This document shows, in pieces, positions 35,629 to 43,628 of a DNA stretch of 48,898 bases. The DNA lies in NCBI GenBank assembly GCA_016882525.1, contig VGPU01000014.1, positions 1-48,898 of the forward strand. Reading direction: 5' to 3'. Position numbers and translations under genes: made by a program. Below the pieces are notes generated by a model, which saw only the letters and a list, made by a program, of their open reading frames with translations, had not been told where the DNA came from and did not search any database. Every line of letters starts with the position of its first letter. Positions within the stretch are counted from its first letter, which is position 1. The DNA comes from Cyanobacteria bacterium M_surface_10_m2_119. GTDB taxonomy: Bacteria > Cyanobacteriota > Cyanobacteriia > PCC-6307 > Cyanobiaceae.

Positions 35629-35676
35629 GCGTAAGCCGGTAGATACACGGCACCATCTCCATTTAGACGACGACAC

Positions 35677-36969
35677 ATGATGCTCAGTCCTTCCAGACGT
35701 CTCGCCGTTGGTGCAACTGCCGGCGCGATGTCCCTGTCCCTCGTTGCCTGTGGCGGTGGCGGTAGCGGCGGCAACTTTGATGGCGAAATTAAAGTCGGCA
35801 TCCTCCACTCCCTGAGTGGCACGATGGCCATCTCCGAAACCACCCTCAAGGAAGTTGAGGAAATGGCGATCAAGGAGATCAACGACGCTGGTGGCGTGAA
35901 CGTTGCTGGCAAGAAGTACAAGATCACCCCAATCGCTGAAGATGGTGCCTCTGACTGGCCCACCTTTGCCGAGAAGTCGCAGAAGCTGATCGATGCGGAC
36001 AAGGTCGCCGTGGTGTTCGGCGGCTGGACATCGGCCAGCCGCAAGGCGATGATGCCTGTCTATGAGTCGAAAAACCACATTCTCTTCTACCCCATCCAGT
36101 ATGAGGGTCAGGAGTGTTCCAAGAACATCTTCTATACCGGCGCTGTTCCCAATCAGCAGGCTGAGCCTGCTGTGGATTGGCTGATGAAGAATTTCAGCGA
36201 CAAGTATGGCAAGAAGGTTTACCTGGTTGGTTCAGATTACGTTTATCCGCGAACCGCCAACACCATCATCAAGGAGCAGATGAAGGCCCTGGGCGGTGAG
36301 ACCGTTGGTGAGGACTATATTCCTCTCGGCAATACCGAGGTGGCTCCGATCATTGCCAAGATCAAGAAAGCCTTCCCCGATGGCGGCATCATCATCAACA
36401 CCCTGAATGGCGACTCCAACGTTGCCCTGTTCAAGCAGTTCAAGGCCGCCGGTATCGATCCGGCTAAGTATCCGATCATGTCCTTCTCGATTGCCGAGGA
36501 GGAGATCCGCCAGATCGGACCTGAGTACACCACCGGCACCTATGCTGCCTGGAACTTCTTTATGAGCCTGGACACCCCAGCGTCCAAGAAGTTCACGGAA
36601 GACTTCCAGGCCATGTATGGCAAGGAGCGCGTGACCGGTGATCCGGCCGAATCTGCCTACAACATGGTGTATCTCTGGAAGAACGCCGTGGAGAAGGCTG
36701 GCACCTTCGAGGATCTTGACAAGGTGCGCAACGCTATGATCGGCATCAAGTTCGCCTCTCCCCAGGGCGAAATCGAGATGTTCCCGAACCACCACACCTC
36801 GGAGCGGGTGCTGATCGGCGAAGCTTCCGCTGATGGCCAGTTCAAGATTCTCGAAGATTCCGGGAAGGCCATTCCGCCAATCCCCTGGAACCAGTTCGTG
36901 CCGGAAACTAAGGGCTACACCTGCGACTGGACGCAAAACCGTCCGGACGCCGGCAAGTTCAAGATGTGA
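35677..36969 (+). CDS. urtA: urea-binding lipoprotein UrtA
   Basis: Periplasmic urea-binding protein of the branched-chain-amino-acid-type ABC importer, 430 residues. The N-terminus has a signal with lipobox 'SLSLVACGGG' (Cys 25), followed by 'IKVGILHSLSGTMAISETTL' (about 38-57) and 'FPDGGIIINTLNGDSNVALF', typical of UrtA rather than amino-acid-binding relatives. Its codons are less GC-rich than those of neighbours, consistent with strong expression of a solute-binding protein. A second ATG follows immediately after the first. Confidence 0.97.
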   Translation: MMLSPSRRLAVGATAGAMSLSLVACGGGGSGGNFDGEIKVGILHSLSGTMAISETTLKEVEEMAIKEINDAGGVNVAGKKYKITPIAEDGASDWPTFAEKSQKLIDADKVAVVFGGWTSASRKAMMPVYESKNHILFYPIQYEGQECSKNIFYTGAVPNQQAEPAVDWLMKNFSDKYGKKVYLVGSDYVYPRTANTIIKEQMKALGGETVGEDYIPLGNTEVAPIIAKIKKAFPDGGIIINTLNGDSNVALFKQFKAAGIDPAKYPIMSFSIAEEEIRQIGPEYTTGTYAAWNFFMSLDTPASKKFTEDFQAMYGKERVTGDPAESAYNMVYLWKNAVEKAGTFEDLDKVRNAMIGIKFASPQGEIEMFPNHHTSERVLIGEASADGQFKILEDSGKAIPPIPWNQFVPETKGYTCDWTQNRPDAGKFKM

Positions 36970-36999
36970 CCTGAGCCAAAGCTCATCCCAACCGTCCGA

Positions 37000-37031
37000 C
37001 TTGGGTCCGGCACTGCCGGACCTGAGCTTTT
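37000..37031 (+). terminator. hairpin between urtA and urtB, possible attenuator
   Basis: GGTCCGGC (37004-37011), loop ACT, GCCGGACC (37015-37022), extended outward by four further pairs including wobbles, and followed by CTTTTC. The hairpin could terminate part of the transcript or protect the urtA message, letting the binding protein be made in excess over UrtBCDE. Confidence 0.5.
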
Positions 37032-37049
37032 CACAAAGCCTCCTCTGCG

Positions 37050-38207
37050 GTGGAACTTTTCTTCTCTCAGATTTTGGACGGCGTCAGCATTGGCTCCGTG
37101 CTGCTGGTGTCTGCCACGGGTCTGGCCATTGTCTTTGGTCTGATGGGCGTCATCAACCTCGCCCATGGCGAGTTCATGATGCTCGGCGCCTATGTCACCT
37201 TCGTGGTGCAATCCATCTTCAAGCCGATGGGTGGGGTGTTGTTCGAGCTGTATTTCCCGATCGCCCTGGTGGCCGCCTTCGTGGTCACGGCCTTGGTGGG
37301 TGTGCTGCTGGAGAGAACCCTGATCCGCCAGCTCTATGGCAGACCGCTGGAAACCTTGCTCGCCACCTGGGGGGTGAGCCTGATCATGGTGCAGCTGATC
37401 CGCAGTGTCACCACCGCCATGATCGCCGCGATCGTGGCCGGGGTGCTGCTTGGACTACTGGCCGTGCGTTTTCTCGCCGCCAGGTTTGCCGAGTACCCCT
37501 TCTTCCCCTATCTGCGCGGCGTGGTGTGGGCCGCCGCCCTTGGCGTGGGCCTCGCAATTAATGGGGCCCTCGCTAGCGTTCGCCCCCTGGCCAGCGCCTG
37601 GTTTGGCCCGCGCAACATCGATGTCACCGCCCCCAAATGGCTTCAGGGCAGCTGGGGCAAGATCGCCGGCATCGAACTGCCCGGCATCCGCATCTTCATC
37701 ATTCTGCTGTCGGTTGCTCTGCTGCTAGCGATGCTCTGGTTCCTGCGCAAGAGCGTGTGGGGTCTGCGCATGCGCGCCGTCACCCAGAACCGCCAGATGA
37801 GCAATTGCCTCGGCATCCCCACCGACCGGGTCGACAGCATCACCTTCGGGATCGGCTCCGGCCTAGCCGGCGTGGCCGGCGTCGGCATTACCCTGCTGGG
37901 TTCGGTAGGTCCGAACCTCGGTGCCGCTTACATCGTGTCATGCTTCATGGTGATCGTACTAGGTGGGGTGGGCAACCTCACCGGCACGGTGATCGCCTCA
38001 TTGCTGCTCGGCATCCTTCAATCGGTGATCGGCTCCGGCTCAATCCTGATCGCCTTCCCCGATCTGCCCGCCAGCGTGAAGGGTGTGGTGGAATTCTTTG
38101 CCACCACCAGCATGTCGCTGGTGTTGGTGTTTACCTTCATCATCGCCTTCCTGCAGTTTCGTCCTAACGGCATGTTCCCCCAAAAGGGGCGTTCCGTTGA
38201 GGTCTGA
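37050..38207 (+). CDS. urtB: urea ABC transporter permease UrtB
   Basis: A LivH-type permease of 385 residues with many hydrophobic helices. Landmarks are 'LFFSQILDGVSIGSVLLVSA' at the start, 'FGLMGVINLAHGEFMMLGAY' (about 29-48) and 'RMRAVTQNRQMSNCLGI' (about 240-256), the cytoplasmic loop. The start is GTG at 37050. Separated from urtA by 80 bases with a hairpin. Confidence 0.95.
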   Translation: MELFFSQILDGVSIGSVLLVSATGLAIVFGLMGVINLAHGEFMMLGAYVTFVVQSIFKPMGGVLFELYFPIALVAAFVVTALVGVLLERTLIRQLYGRPLETLLATWGVSLIMVQLIRSVTTAMIAAIVAGVLLGLLAVRFLAARFAEYPFFPYLRGVVWAAALGVGLAINGALASVRPLASAWFGPRNIDVTAPKWLQGSWGKIAGIELPGIRIFIILLSVALLLAMLWFLRKSVWGLRMRAVTQNRQMSNCLGIPTDRVDSITFGIGSGLAGVAGVGITLLGSVGPNLGAAYIVSCFMVIVLGGVGNLTGTVIASLLLGILQSVIGSGSILIAFPDLPASVKGVVEFFATTSMSLVLVFTFIIAFLQFRPNGMFPQKGRSVEV

Positions 38208-38246
38208 TCCTACTCCATCTGCTGTATCCAGTCGCTGTAGTCAGCC

Positions 38247-39377
38247 TTGAAAAACTTCAAACGCCTGCTTCCCTGGATCCTGCTGGCGATCGCTTTTTTC
38301 ATCCTCCCGGCAATCCTCGACGATTTCCGTCTCAACCTCTTCGGCCGCTACTTCTCCCTGGCCATCACAGCCCTGGCGATCGATCTGATCTGGGGTTACA
38401 CCGGCCTGCTTAGCCTCGGCCAGGGCATTTTCTTCTCGCTCGGTGGTTACGCTGTAGCGATGCACCTGATGCTCAACACCAAGAGTGAGGCAGGCGGCAA
38501 TGGCATTCCCAAGTTTTTCGAGAACTACGGTGTGGATCAGCTGCCGTTCTTCTGGCAGCCCTTCTGGTCGCCAATGTCCACGCTGATACTGCTCTGGCTG
38601 GTGCCGGCCGTCGTGGCTGGTCTGGTGGGCTATCTGATCTTCAGGAACCGCATCAAAGGTGTGTATTTTTCGATCATCACCCAGGCGGCTCTGATGGTCT
38701 TCTATCACTTCTTCAACGGCCAACAGAAGCTGATCAACGGCACCAATGGTCTCAAAACCAGCACCACTGAAATCTTCGGGCAGCTGGTTGGTTCTCCTGA
38801 CCTGCAGGGCTGGTTCTACCGCATCACGGTGCTGTTGCTGCCGCTGGCGTTCCTGGCCTGCCGATACTTCACCAGCGGCCGCTTCGGCGATGCACTGATC
38901 GCCATCCGAGACGACGAGGTTCGCTTGCGCTTCACCGGCTTCAACACGGTGCCCTACAAAACCATCGTGTTCATCGTGGCCGGTCTGCTCTGCGGGGTTT
39001 CGGGTGCGCTCTATACCGTTCAGTCGGGTATCGTGTCGCCCCAGTACATGACGATCGCCATGTCGATCGAAATGGTGATCTGGGTCGCTGTGGGCGGCCG
39101 GGGCACCCTGGTGGGCCCGATCATCGGCGCAGTGCTGGTGAACTATCTGCGCAGCCTTGTGAGCGAGGCGCTGCCTGAGATGTGGTTGTTCGTGCAGGGG
39201 GCGCTCTTCATCTTCGTGGTGGTGTTGATGCCCGATGGCATTTATGGCTGGTTCACCAAGGGCGGCTTCACCCGCCTTCTGGCCGCCTTCGGTTTGGCGC
39301 CCCGCACGGCCACCTACCCCCAGCTCGATTTGGAGGTGGCCCCGGCCAGCGAGGGCCGCGTGATCTCCAACGACTGA
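38247..39377 (+). CDS. urtC: urea ABC transporter permease UrtC
   Basis: A LivM-type permease of 376 residues with the typical N-terminal 'LAIDLIWGYTGLLSLGQGIF' (about 43-62) and the conserved loop 'FGDALIAIRDDEVRLRFTGF' (about 212-231). The start is TTG at 38247 ('KNFKRLLPWILL'), since no nearby ATG is in frame before the first helix. It lies 39 bases after urtB and forms the membrane channel with it. Confidence 0.94.
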   Translation: MKNFKRLLPWILLAIAFFILPAILDDFRLNLFGRYFSLAITALAIDLIWGYTGLLSLGQGIFFSLGGYAVAMHLMLNTKSEAGGNGIPKFFENYGVDQLPFFWQPFWSPMSTLILLWLVPAVVAGLVGYLIFRNRIKGVYFSIITQAALMVFYHFFNGQQKLINGTNGLKTSTTEIFGQLVGSPDLQGWFYRITVLLLPLAFLACRYFTSGRFGDALIAIRDDEVRLRFTGFNTVPYKTIVFIVAGLLCGVSGALYTVQSGIVSPQYMTIAMSIEMVIWVAVGGRGTLVGPIIGAVLVNYLRSLVSEALPEMWLFVQGALFIFVVVLMPDGIYGWFTKGGFTRLLAAFGLAPRTATYPQLDLEVAPASEGRVISND

Positions 39378-39416
39378 TCCCATCCGCCTGCCTTCGCTCT
39401 CCCCAGCTCACGCACC

Positions 39417-40163
39417 ATGACCACCCCCTTGCTTGAGATCGACGACGTCAGCGTCAGCTTCGATGGCTTCTTCGCCCTCACGGATTTCTCGCTGCGCCTG
39501 ATGCCGGGTGAGCTCCGCTCGGTGATCGGACCCAACGGCGCTGGCAAGACCACCTTTCTCGATGTGATCACCGGCAAGGTGAAGCCCCTCAAGGGGAGCG
39601 TCACCTTCCGAGGTGAGACCCTGGTGGGCCTGAGCGAGCACAAGATTTCCCAGCTGGGCATCGGCCGCAAGTTCCAGACACCGCGCGTGTTCGAGAACCT
39701 CGAGGTGATCCGCAACCTCGAGCTTGCGGCCTCCCCCTCCAAGGGCCCCTTCGCGCTGCTCACCCAGGGCATTCCGTCCAGGGTGCGCGATGAGGTGCAG
39801 CGCCTTCTCGACTACGTTGGCCTTGGCCCCTATGCCAAGGTGCAGGCCGGCTCCCTTTCCCACGGCCAGAAGCAGTGGCTGGCGATCGCCATGCTGGTGG
39901 CCCAGTCGCCTCAGGTGCTGCTGCTTGATGAGCCGGTGGCCGGTCTCACTGACGAGGAGACGGTGCGCACCGCCGAGCTGATCAAATCCCTCGCGGGAGA
40001 TCACACCGTGCTGGTCATCGAGCACGACATGGAGTTCATCCGCGACCTGAACGCCTCCGTGACCGTTCTGCACCAGGGCAGCGTGCTCACCGAGGGGAGC
40101 CTTGATGAGGTGCAGAACGATCCCCGCGTGATCGAGGTGTATCTCGGCCAGGCCGAGGACTGA
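39417..40163 (+). CDS. urtD: urea ABC transporter ATPase UrtD
   Basis: LivG-type ATPase of 248 residues. Walker A 'GPNGAGKTTFLDVI' (about 38-51), signature 'LSHGQKQWLAIAML' (about 148-161), Walker B 'VLLLDEPVAGLT' and switch His 'VIEHDMEFI'. The His in place of Gly in the signature (LSHGQ) is common in UrtD. ATG at 39417; 39 bases after urtC. Confidence 0.95.
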   Translation: MTTPLLEIDDVSVSFDGFFALTDFSLRLMPGELRSVIGPNGAGKTTFLDVITGKVKPLKGSVTFRGETLVGLSEHKISQLGIGRKFQTPRVFENLEVIRNLELAASPSKGPFALLTQGIPSRVRDEVQRLLDYVGLGPYAKVQAGSLSHGQKQWLAIAMLVAQSPQVLLLDEPVAGLTDEETVRTAELIKSLAGDHTVLVIEHDMEFIRDLNASVTVLHQGSVLTEGSLDEVQNDPRVIEVYLGQAED

Positions 40164-40200
40164 GCCCGCCGCTTTTCCTGCTAACCGACCGCAACCAGCC

Positions 40201-40944
40201 ATGATCAGCCAAGCTCCGGCACCGGCCACCGCCCGCGGCACGCTCCTGCGGGTGAGCGGTGTGAATGTGTACTACGGCGAGAGCCACATCCTGCGCAACG
40301 TGGATCTCAAGATCCCCGAAGGCGAAATGGTCTGCCTGATCGGTCGCAATGGTGTGGGCAAGACCACCTTCCTCAAGACGTTGATTGGCCTGCTGCATCA
40401 CAAGTCCGGCACCATCGACTATGAGGGCAGCCAGCTGCTGAGCGAGCCGCCTTACCAGCGGGCGCGCCGCGGCATCGGCTACGTATCCCAGGGGCGGGAC
40501 ATCATTCCCCAGCTCACGGTGAAGGAGAACCTGCTGCTAGGCATGGAGGCCCTGCCCGGCGGCCTGGCCCGCAACCGCCACATTGATCCACTGGTGTTCG
40601 ATCTGTTCCCGATCCTCGAGAAGTTCCTGGCCCGCAAGGGTGGCGACCTCAGCGGCGGCCAGCAGCAGCAGCTTGCCATCGCCCGTGCCTTGCTCGGCAA
40701 GCCCAAGCTGCTGCTGCTCGATGAGCCCACCGAGGGCATCCAGCCCTCGGTCATTCTCGACATCGAGCGGGCCGTGCATCGCATCATGAATGAGACGGGC
40801 ATCAGCGTGTTGCTGGTGGAGCAGCACCTGCACTTTGTGCGCCAGTCGAGCTACTACTACGCCATGCAGCGTGGTGGCATCGTGGCCAGCGGCCCCACCA
40901 CCAGCCTCAGCGATGCGGTGGTGAAGGAGTTCCTCACGGTGTGA
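40201..40944 (+). CDS. urtE: urea ABC transporter ATPase UrtE
   Basis: LivF-type ATPase of 247 residues. Walker A 'GRNGVGKTTFLKTL' (about 49-62), 'GYVSQGRDIIPQLTVKENLL' (about 94-113), signature 'LSGGQQQQLAIARAL' (about 151-165) and Walker B 'LLLLDEPTEGIQPS'. The C-terminus 'SYYYAMQRGGIVASG' to 'VVKEFLTV' can be aligned to a separate urtE fragment at 43512-43607. Last gene of urtABCDE, followed by a strong terminator. Confidence 0.96.
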   Translation: MISQAPAPATARGTLLRVSGVNVYYGESHILRNVDLKIPEGEMVCLIGRNGVGKTTFLKTLIGLLHHKSGTIDYEGSQLLSEPPYQRARRGIGYVSQGRDIIPQLTVKENLLLGMEALPGGLARNRHIDPLVFDLFPILEKFLARKGGDLSGGQQQQLAIARALLGKPKLLLLDEPTEGIQPSVILDIERAVHRIMNETGISVLLVEQHLHFVRQSSYYYAMQRGGIVASGPTTSLSDAVVKEFLTV

Positions 40945-40983
40945 TCGGCGCCCAAGGCTGCAAGCACCAAAGAGCTGCAAATC

Positions 40984-41022
40984 AAAGCCCCGGTCTGCTC
41001 AGCGGCAGACCGGGGCTTTTTG
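40984..41022 (+). terminator. Rho-independent terminator after urtE
   Basis: A perfect 15-base-pair stem AAAGCCCCGGTCTGC (40984-40998) / GCAGACCGGGGCTTT (41005-41019), six-base loop, and T-run ending at 41021. It ends the urt operon 40 bases after urtE. The A-run on the left also gives a partial terminator for the convergent fmdB transcript. Confidence 0.93.
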
Positions 41023-41053
41023 TTGACTAATCGCTGGGTTGCTAGCCAGCAGC

Positions 41054-41326
41054 TCAGCAGTCGCGGTTCAGCATCCAGGGACGGGTGCCGCTGGCCTCGC
41101 GCAGGCGCGGTTTGGATTCGCTGCCCACGGTCTTACGCACCATGCGCGGTTCGCTGCTCTCCACCTTCAGCCGCAGCGGGCCGCAGAGTGACATCGGCGG
41201 GCTGAACACCCGGTTGCCGGCTTCGCCGCAGGCGGGGCACTCGGTGGCGGTGCGGCGCTCGCTAATTGAGCGCCACACCTCATAGTTTTCACAGCCGTTG
41301 CTGCAGCTGAATTCGTAAACGGGCAC
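41054..41326 (-). CDS. FmdB-family zinc ribbon protein
   Basis: A 90-residue small protein with an N-terminal zinc ribbon, 'PVYEFSCSNGCENYEVWRSI' followed by 'ECPACGEAGNRVFSPP': two Cys pairs (C8/C12 and C31/C34, roughly). Members of this family often sit next to formamidase genes and are annotated as putative regulators; their function is not proven. The start is GTG at 41326, at the canonical N-terminus. It lies downstream of fmdA with a hairpin between. Confidence 0.85.
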   Translation of the reverse strand: MPVYEFSCSNGCENYEVWRSISERRTATECPACGEAGNRVFSPPMSLCGPLRLKVESSEPRMVRKTVGSESKPRLREASGTRPWMLNRDC

Positions 41327-41384
41327 TGGAGGGAAAGGGGCGAGTGGAAGTGGTCGGCGGGAAGGGCTGCGGCCTGGGCCATGG

Positions 41385-41424
41385 AAAAGGGACCATGGGT
41401 TCCCCACGCGAGGGGCCATGGTCC
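41385..41424 (-). terminator. hairpin between fmdA and fmdB
   Basis: The 9-base inverted repeat GGACCATGG (41390-41398 and 41416-41424) encloses a second stem CCCC/GGGG, and on the minus strand is followed by TTTT (41388-41385). It could terminate most fmdA transcripts or attenuate fmdB. Confidence 0.6.
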
Positions 41425-41439
41425 TGTGACTCGTGCCGC

Positions 41440-42645
41440 TCAGCGGGGCAGGATGTCCTGGTCGAAGATGCTGGTGGGCAGGGCCAGGGTGGCGCAGGCA
41501 TTGGGGATGTCCACGATGCCGCTGATCCTGCCCTCCACCGGGGCGCAGCTGAGCAGCAGGTAGGCCTGCTCGCCGGTGTAGCCGAACCGCTTCAGGTATT
41601 CGATGGCGTTGAGGCAGGCACGCCGGTAGGCGATGTGCACATCCATGTAGTATTGCTTGCCCTCGAACTCATCCACAGAGATGCCTTCGAACACCAGGTA
41701 GTCGGTGTAGTGGGGTTCCACCGGGCTGGTCTTGAACATCGGATTGACCATCCCATACTTCGCCATGCCGCCCTTGATGATCTCGACGTGGAGGTCGAGA
41801 TAGCCGGACATCTCGATGGCGCCGCAGAAGGAGATCTCGCCATCCCCCTGGGAGAAGTGGATGTCGCCCATCGAGAGTTTCGCCCCTTCCACATACACCG
41901 GGAAGTAGATGCGGGTGCCCTTGGTGAGGTTCTTGATGTCGCAGTTTCCGCCGTGCTCCCTGGGCGGCACCGTGCGGGCTGCTTCGTTGGCCACCCGCTC
42001 GAACTCGCTGGCGGGGAGGGTGCCGAGGATGGCGCTGTTGGGATTGGGCAGGGCCGCCAGCACCGGCTCGCTGCCGGAGAGGCCGGCGCCGTAGGTGCGG
42101 CGGTCGGGGGCGGTCTTCACCAGCTCCGTCTCGCGACGGTTCCATTCGTTCAGCAGCTCCTGGGAGGGGGCGCAGCCGATCAGGCCAGGGTGGGTGATAC
42201 CCGCGAAACGGACACCGGGAATGTGGCGGGAGGAGGTGTAGATGCCTTCGAGATCCCAGATGGCCTTGGCGGCCTTGGGGTAGTGATCAGTGAGGAAGCC
42301 GCCACCGTTCTCCTTGGCGAAGATGCCCGTGAAGCCCCACTCATCCCCCTGCAGGGCGCCGACATCGAGAATGTCGACCACCAAGATGTCGCCGGGCTGG
42401 GCGCCGTTGACCCAGATCGGGCCGCTCAGGACGTGAACAACCTCGAGATTCACATCCTCGATGTCCTTTGGATCGTCATTGTTCTTGATCTGGCCATCGG
42501 TCCAGTCCTTGCATTCGATTCGGAACACATCTCCAGGATTCACCGATGCCACGGCAGGGATGTCTGGATGCCAGCGGTTGTGCCCGGGCATGTCCTGCTG
42601 ATCCATCGGCTTGGTGAGATCAACGGAAAAAAGTGTTTTGGGCAT
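41440..42645 (-). CDS. fmdA: formamidase/acetamidase
   Basis: A 401-residue FmdA/AmdA-family amidase that hydrolyses formamide or short aliphatic amides to ammonia and acid in the cytoplasm. The N-terminal 'KTLFSVDLTKPM' and 'GHNRWHPDIPAVASVNPGD' (about 21-39), 'VLSGPIWVNGAQPGDILVVD' (about 72-91), 'FAGITHPGLIGCAPS' and 'YFPVYVEGAKLSMGD' are typical. The substrate (formamide or other) cannot be told from sequence. It sits next to the urea transporter and has a strong NtcA-type promoter, supporting a nitrogen-scavenging role. Confidence 0.93.
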   Translation of the reverse strand: MPKTLFSVDLTKPMDQQDMPGHNRWHPDIPAVASVNPGDVFRIECKDWTDGQIKNNDDPKDIEDVNLEVVHVLSGPIWVNGAQPGDILVVDILDVGALQGDEWGFTGIFAKENGGGFLTDHYPKAAKAIWDLEGIYTSSRHIPGVRFAGITHPGLIGCAPSQELLNEWNRRETELVKTAPDRRTYGAGLSGSEPVLAALPNPNSAILGTLPASEFERVANEAARTVPPREHGGNCDIKNLTKGTRIYFPVYVEGAKLSMGDIHFSQGDGEISFCGAIEMSGYLDLHVEIIKGGMAKYGMVNPMFKTSPVEPHYTDYLVFEGISVDEFEGKQYYMDVHIAYRRACLNAIEYLKRFGYTGEQAYLLLSCAPVEGRISGIVDIPNACATLALPTSIFDQDILPR

Positions 42646-42670
42646 CGAGCAAGCGATACGCAGCTAACTC

Positions 42671-42712
42671 AACCTAAAGGATCAGTTGCGTATCGAAAGT
42701 GTCTGTTACTAC
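42671..42712 (-). promoter_or_regulatory. probable NtcA-dependent promoter of fmdA
   Basis: On the minus strand GTAGTAACAGACAC (42712-42699) fits GTA-N8-CAC, and TAGGTT (42676-42671) fits TAN3T after exactly 22 bases. Predicted start near 42664 leaves a 19-base leader. The region is AT-rich compared with its surroundings. Confidence 0.6.
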
Positions 42713-42807
42713 AGAAGACTGACGGATAATACCCGCTTGATTGGAGTGAAATAAGAATCATTCTCATGCCCGGAGCTGCGATCTAGCAGGTCTCGGTCGC
42801 TGGTTGA

Positions 42808-43293
42808 TCAGGTGTCGTTGAAATCACCTTTGCGGCAGAGATTATCCTTCAATCGAGAGACCCAAGCGCTCGGGTCCAGCGTGCCTATTTGTTCGGTGCG
42901 ACCATCAAAATGGAAAAGAAATTGCCAGCGATCCTTGTTTAGAGATGTACTCTGGGCGTTGAGATCACTGATCGGATCTCCGTAGATGTTGTCATAAACC
43001 TGCCAGCCTGGCTCTCCCTCGATGCTGCAGATTGCAGTGGTTTCATACATCTGGCCCTTGGCGTCACCGGCTCTTGAGGTGACCTTCACGACACCCTTGT
43101 GCAGCCCATTGGCAATGCCCGGCCTGAACGCCCGCACCAGCTCAACCCGACTGCCCTCGGTCTCTACCAGCAGGTCGCCCGGTTTTGCGTTCTGAATCGC
43201 CACTTCCTTAGGGGTGGAGCTGCACCCGGCCAAGGCGAGGCCTGCACAGGCCAGGAGTCCTGCCAGGTGCTTCCGAGCCAACAGACCCCCCAC
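42808..43293 (-). CDS. lipoprotein of unknown function
   Basis: A protein of about 161 residues with a lipoprotein signal 'LAGLLACAGLALAGCSSTP' (lipobox LAGC, Cys near 24). The mature part contains 'KPGDLLVETEGSRVELV' and 'TTAICSIEGEPGWQVYDN', with 'DNLCRKGDF' near the end; two further cysteines may pair. No family recognised. The start GTG at 43293 gives a compact signal; a longer in-frame start at 43404 would add an unlikely 37 residues. It is codirectional with fmdA; no promoter seen. Confidence 0.7.
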   Translation of the reverse strand: MGGLLARKHLAGLLACAGLALAGCSSTPKEVAIQNAKPGDLLVETEGSRVELVRAFRPGIANGLHKGVVKVTSRAGDAKGQMYETTAICSIEGEPGWQVYDNIYGDPISDLNAQSTSLNKDRWQFLFHFDGRTEQIGTLDPSAWVSRLKDNLCRKGDFNDT

Positions 43294-43337
43294 AGCGTCG
43301 GGCAATGTGATCGATCTACTCTCCAGCCAGCCTATGA

Positions 43338-43511
43338 CTACACCAGTAGCCCCTCCCAGAGCTCTTCGACCCCATCGGGCACGGGCAGGTCGGTGGCGCC
43401 GCAACGCCGGATCGGGCGGGCGCCCAGGCTGTTGATCAGCAGGGCCGCCGCGCTCTCCAGCAGGCCCGCCACAGACAGCCGCTCCTCCCGCACCAGCCCT
43501 AGGGCCAGGCC
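43338..43511 (-). pseudogene. 3' remnant of a second pabC-like gene
   Basis: The minus strand encodes 'GLALGLVREERLSVAGLLES' then 'AAALLINSLGARPIRRCG' and 'VEELWEGLLV' before a TAG (43340-43338). This matches the C-terminal part of class IV aminotransferases and aligns with the intact PabC encoded at 43629-44570 ('GALLLNSLSCRPISHLG'), but with a different sequence, so it is a divergent copy rather than a recent duplicate. No N-terminal part exists: at 43512 the sequence changes abruptly to the urtE remnant on the other strand. Confidence 0.82.
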
Positions 43512-43607
43512 GACTGGTACTACGCCAAGCAGAAGGGCGGGGTGGTGGCCAGTGGCTCCACCAGCGACCTCAGCAAGGACGTGGTGGAGCGCTTCCTGAG
43601 CGTCTGA
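43512..43607 (+). pseudogene. 3' remnant of a second urtE gene
   Basis: The plus strand encodes 'DWYYAKQKGGVVASGSTSDL' then 'SKDVVERFLSV' and a stop at 43605-43607, an evident match to the UrtE C-terminus encoded at 40201-40944 ('YYYAMQRGGIVASG', 'VVKEFLTV'). Only 31 codons survive, with no start. It faces the intact pabC 21 bases away, as expected if urtE and pabC once were convergent neighbours here. Confidence 0.85.
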
Positions 43608-43628
43608 CCAGGCCGGCGGCTGCCGGCC

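Noticed and set aside
43512-43607. urtE-like fragment as an artefact of the intact urtE sequence
   Set aside because: The amino acids differ at about half the positions, so it is not a copy of the local urtE.
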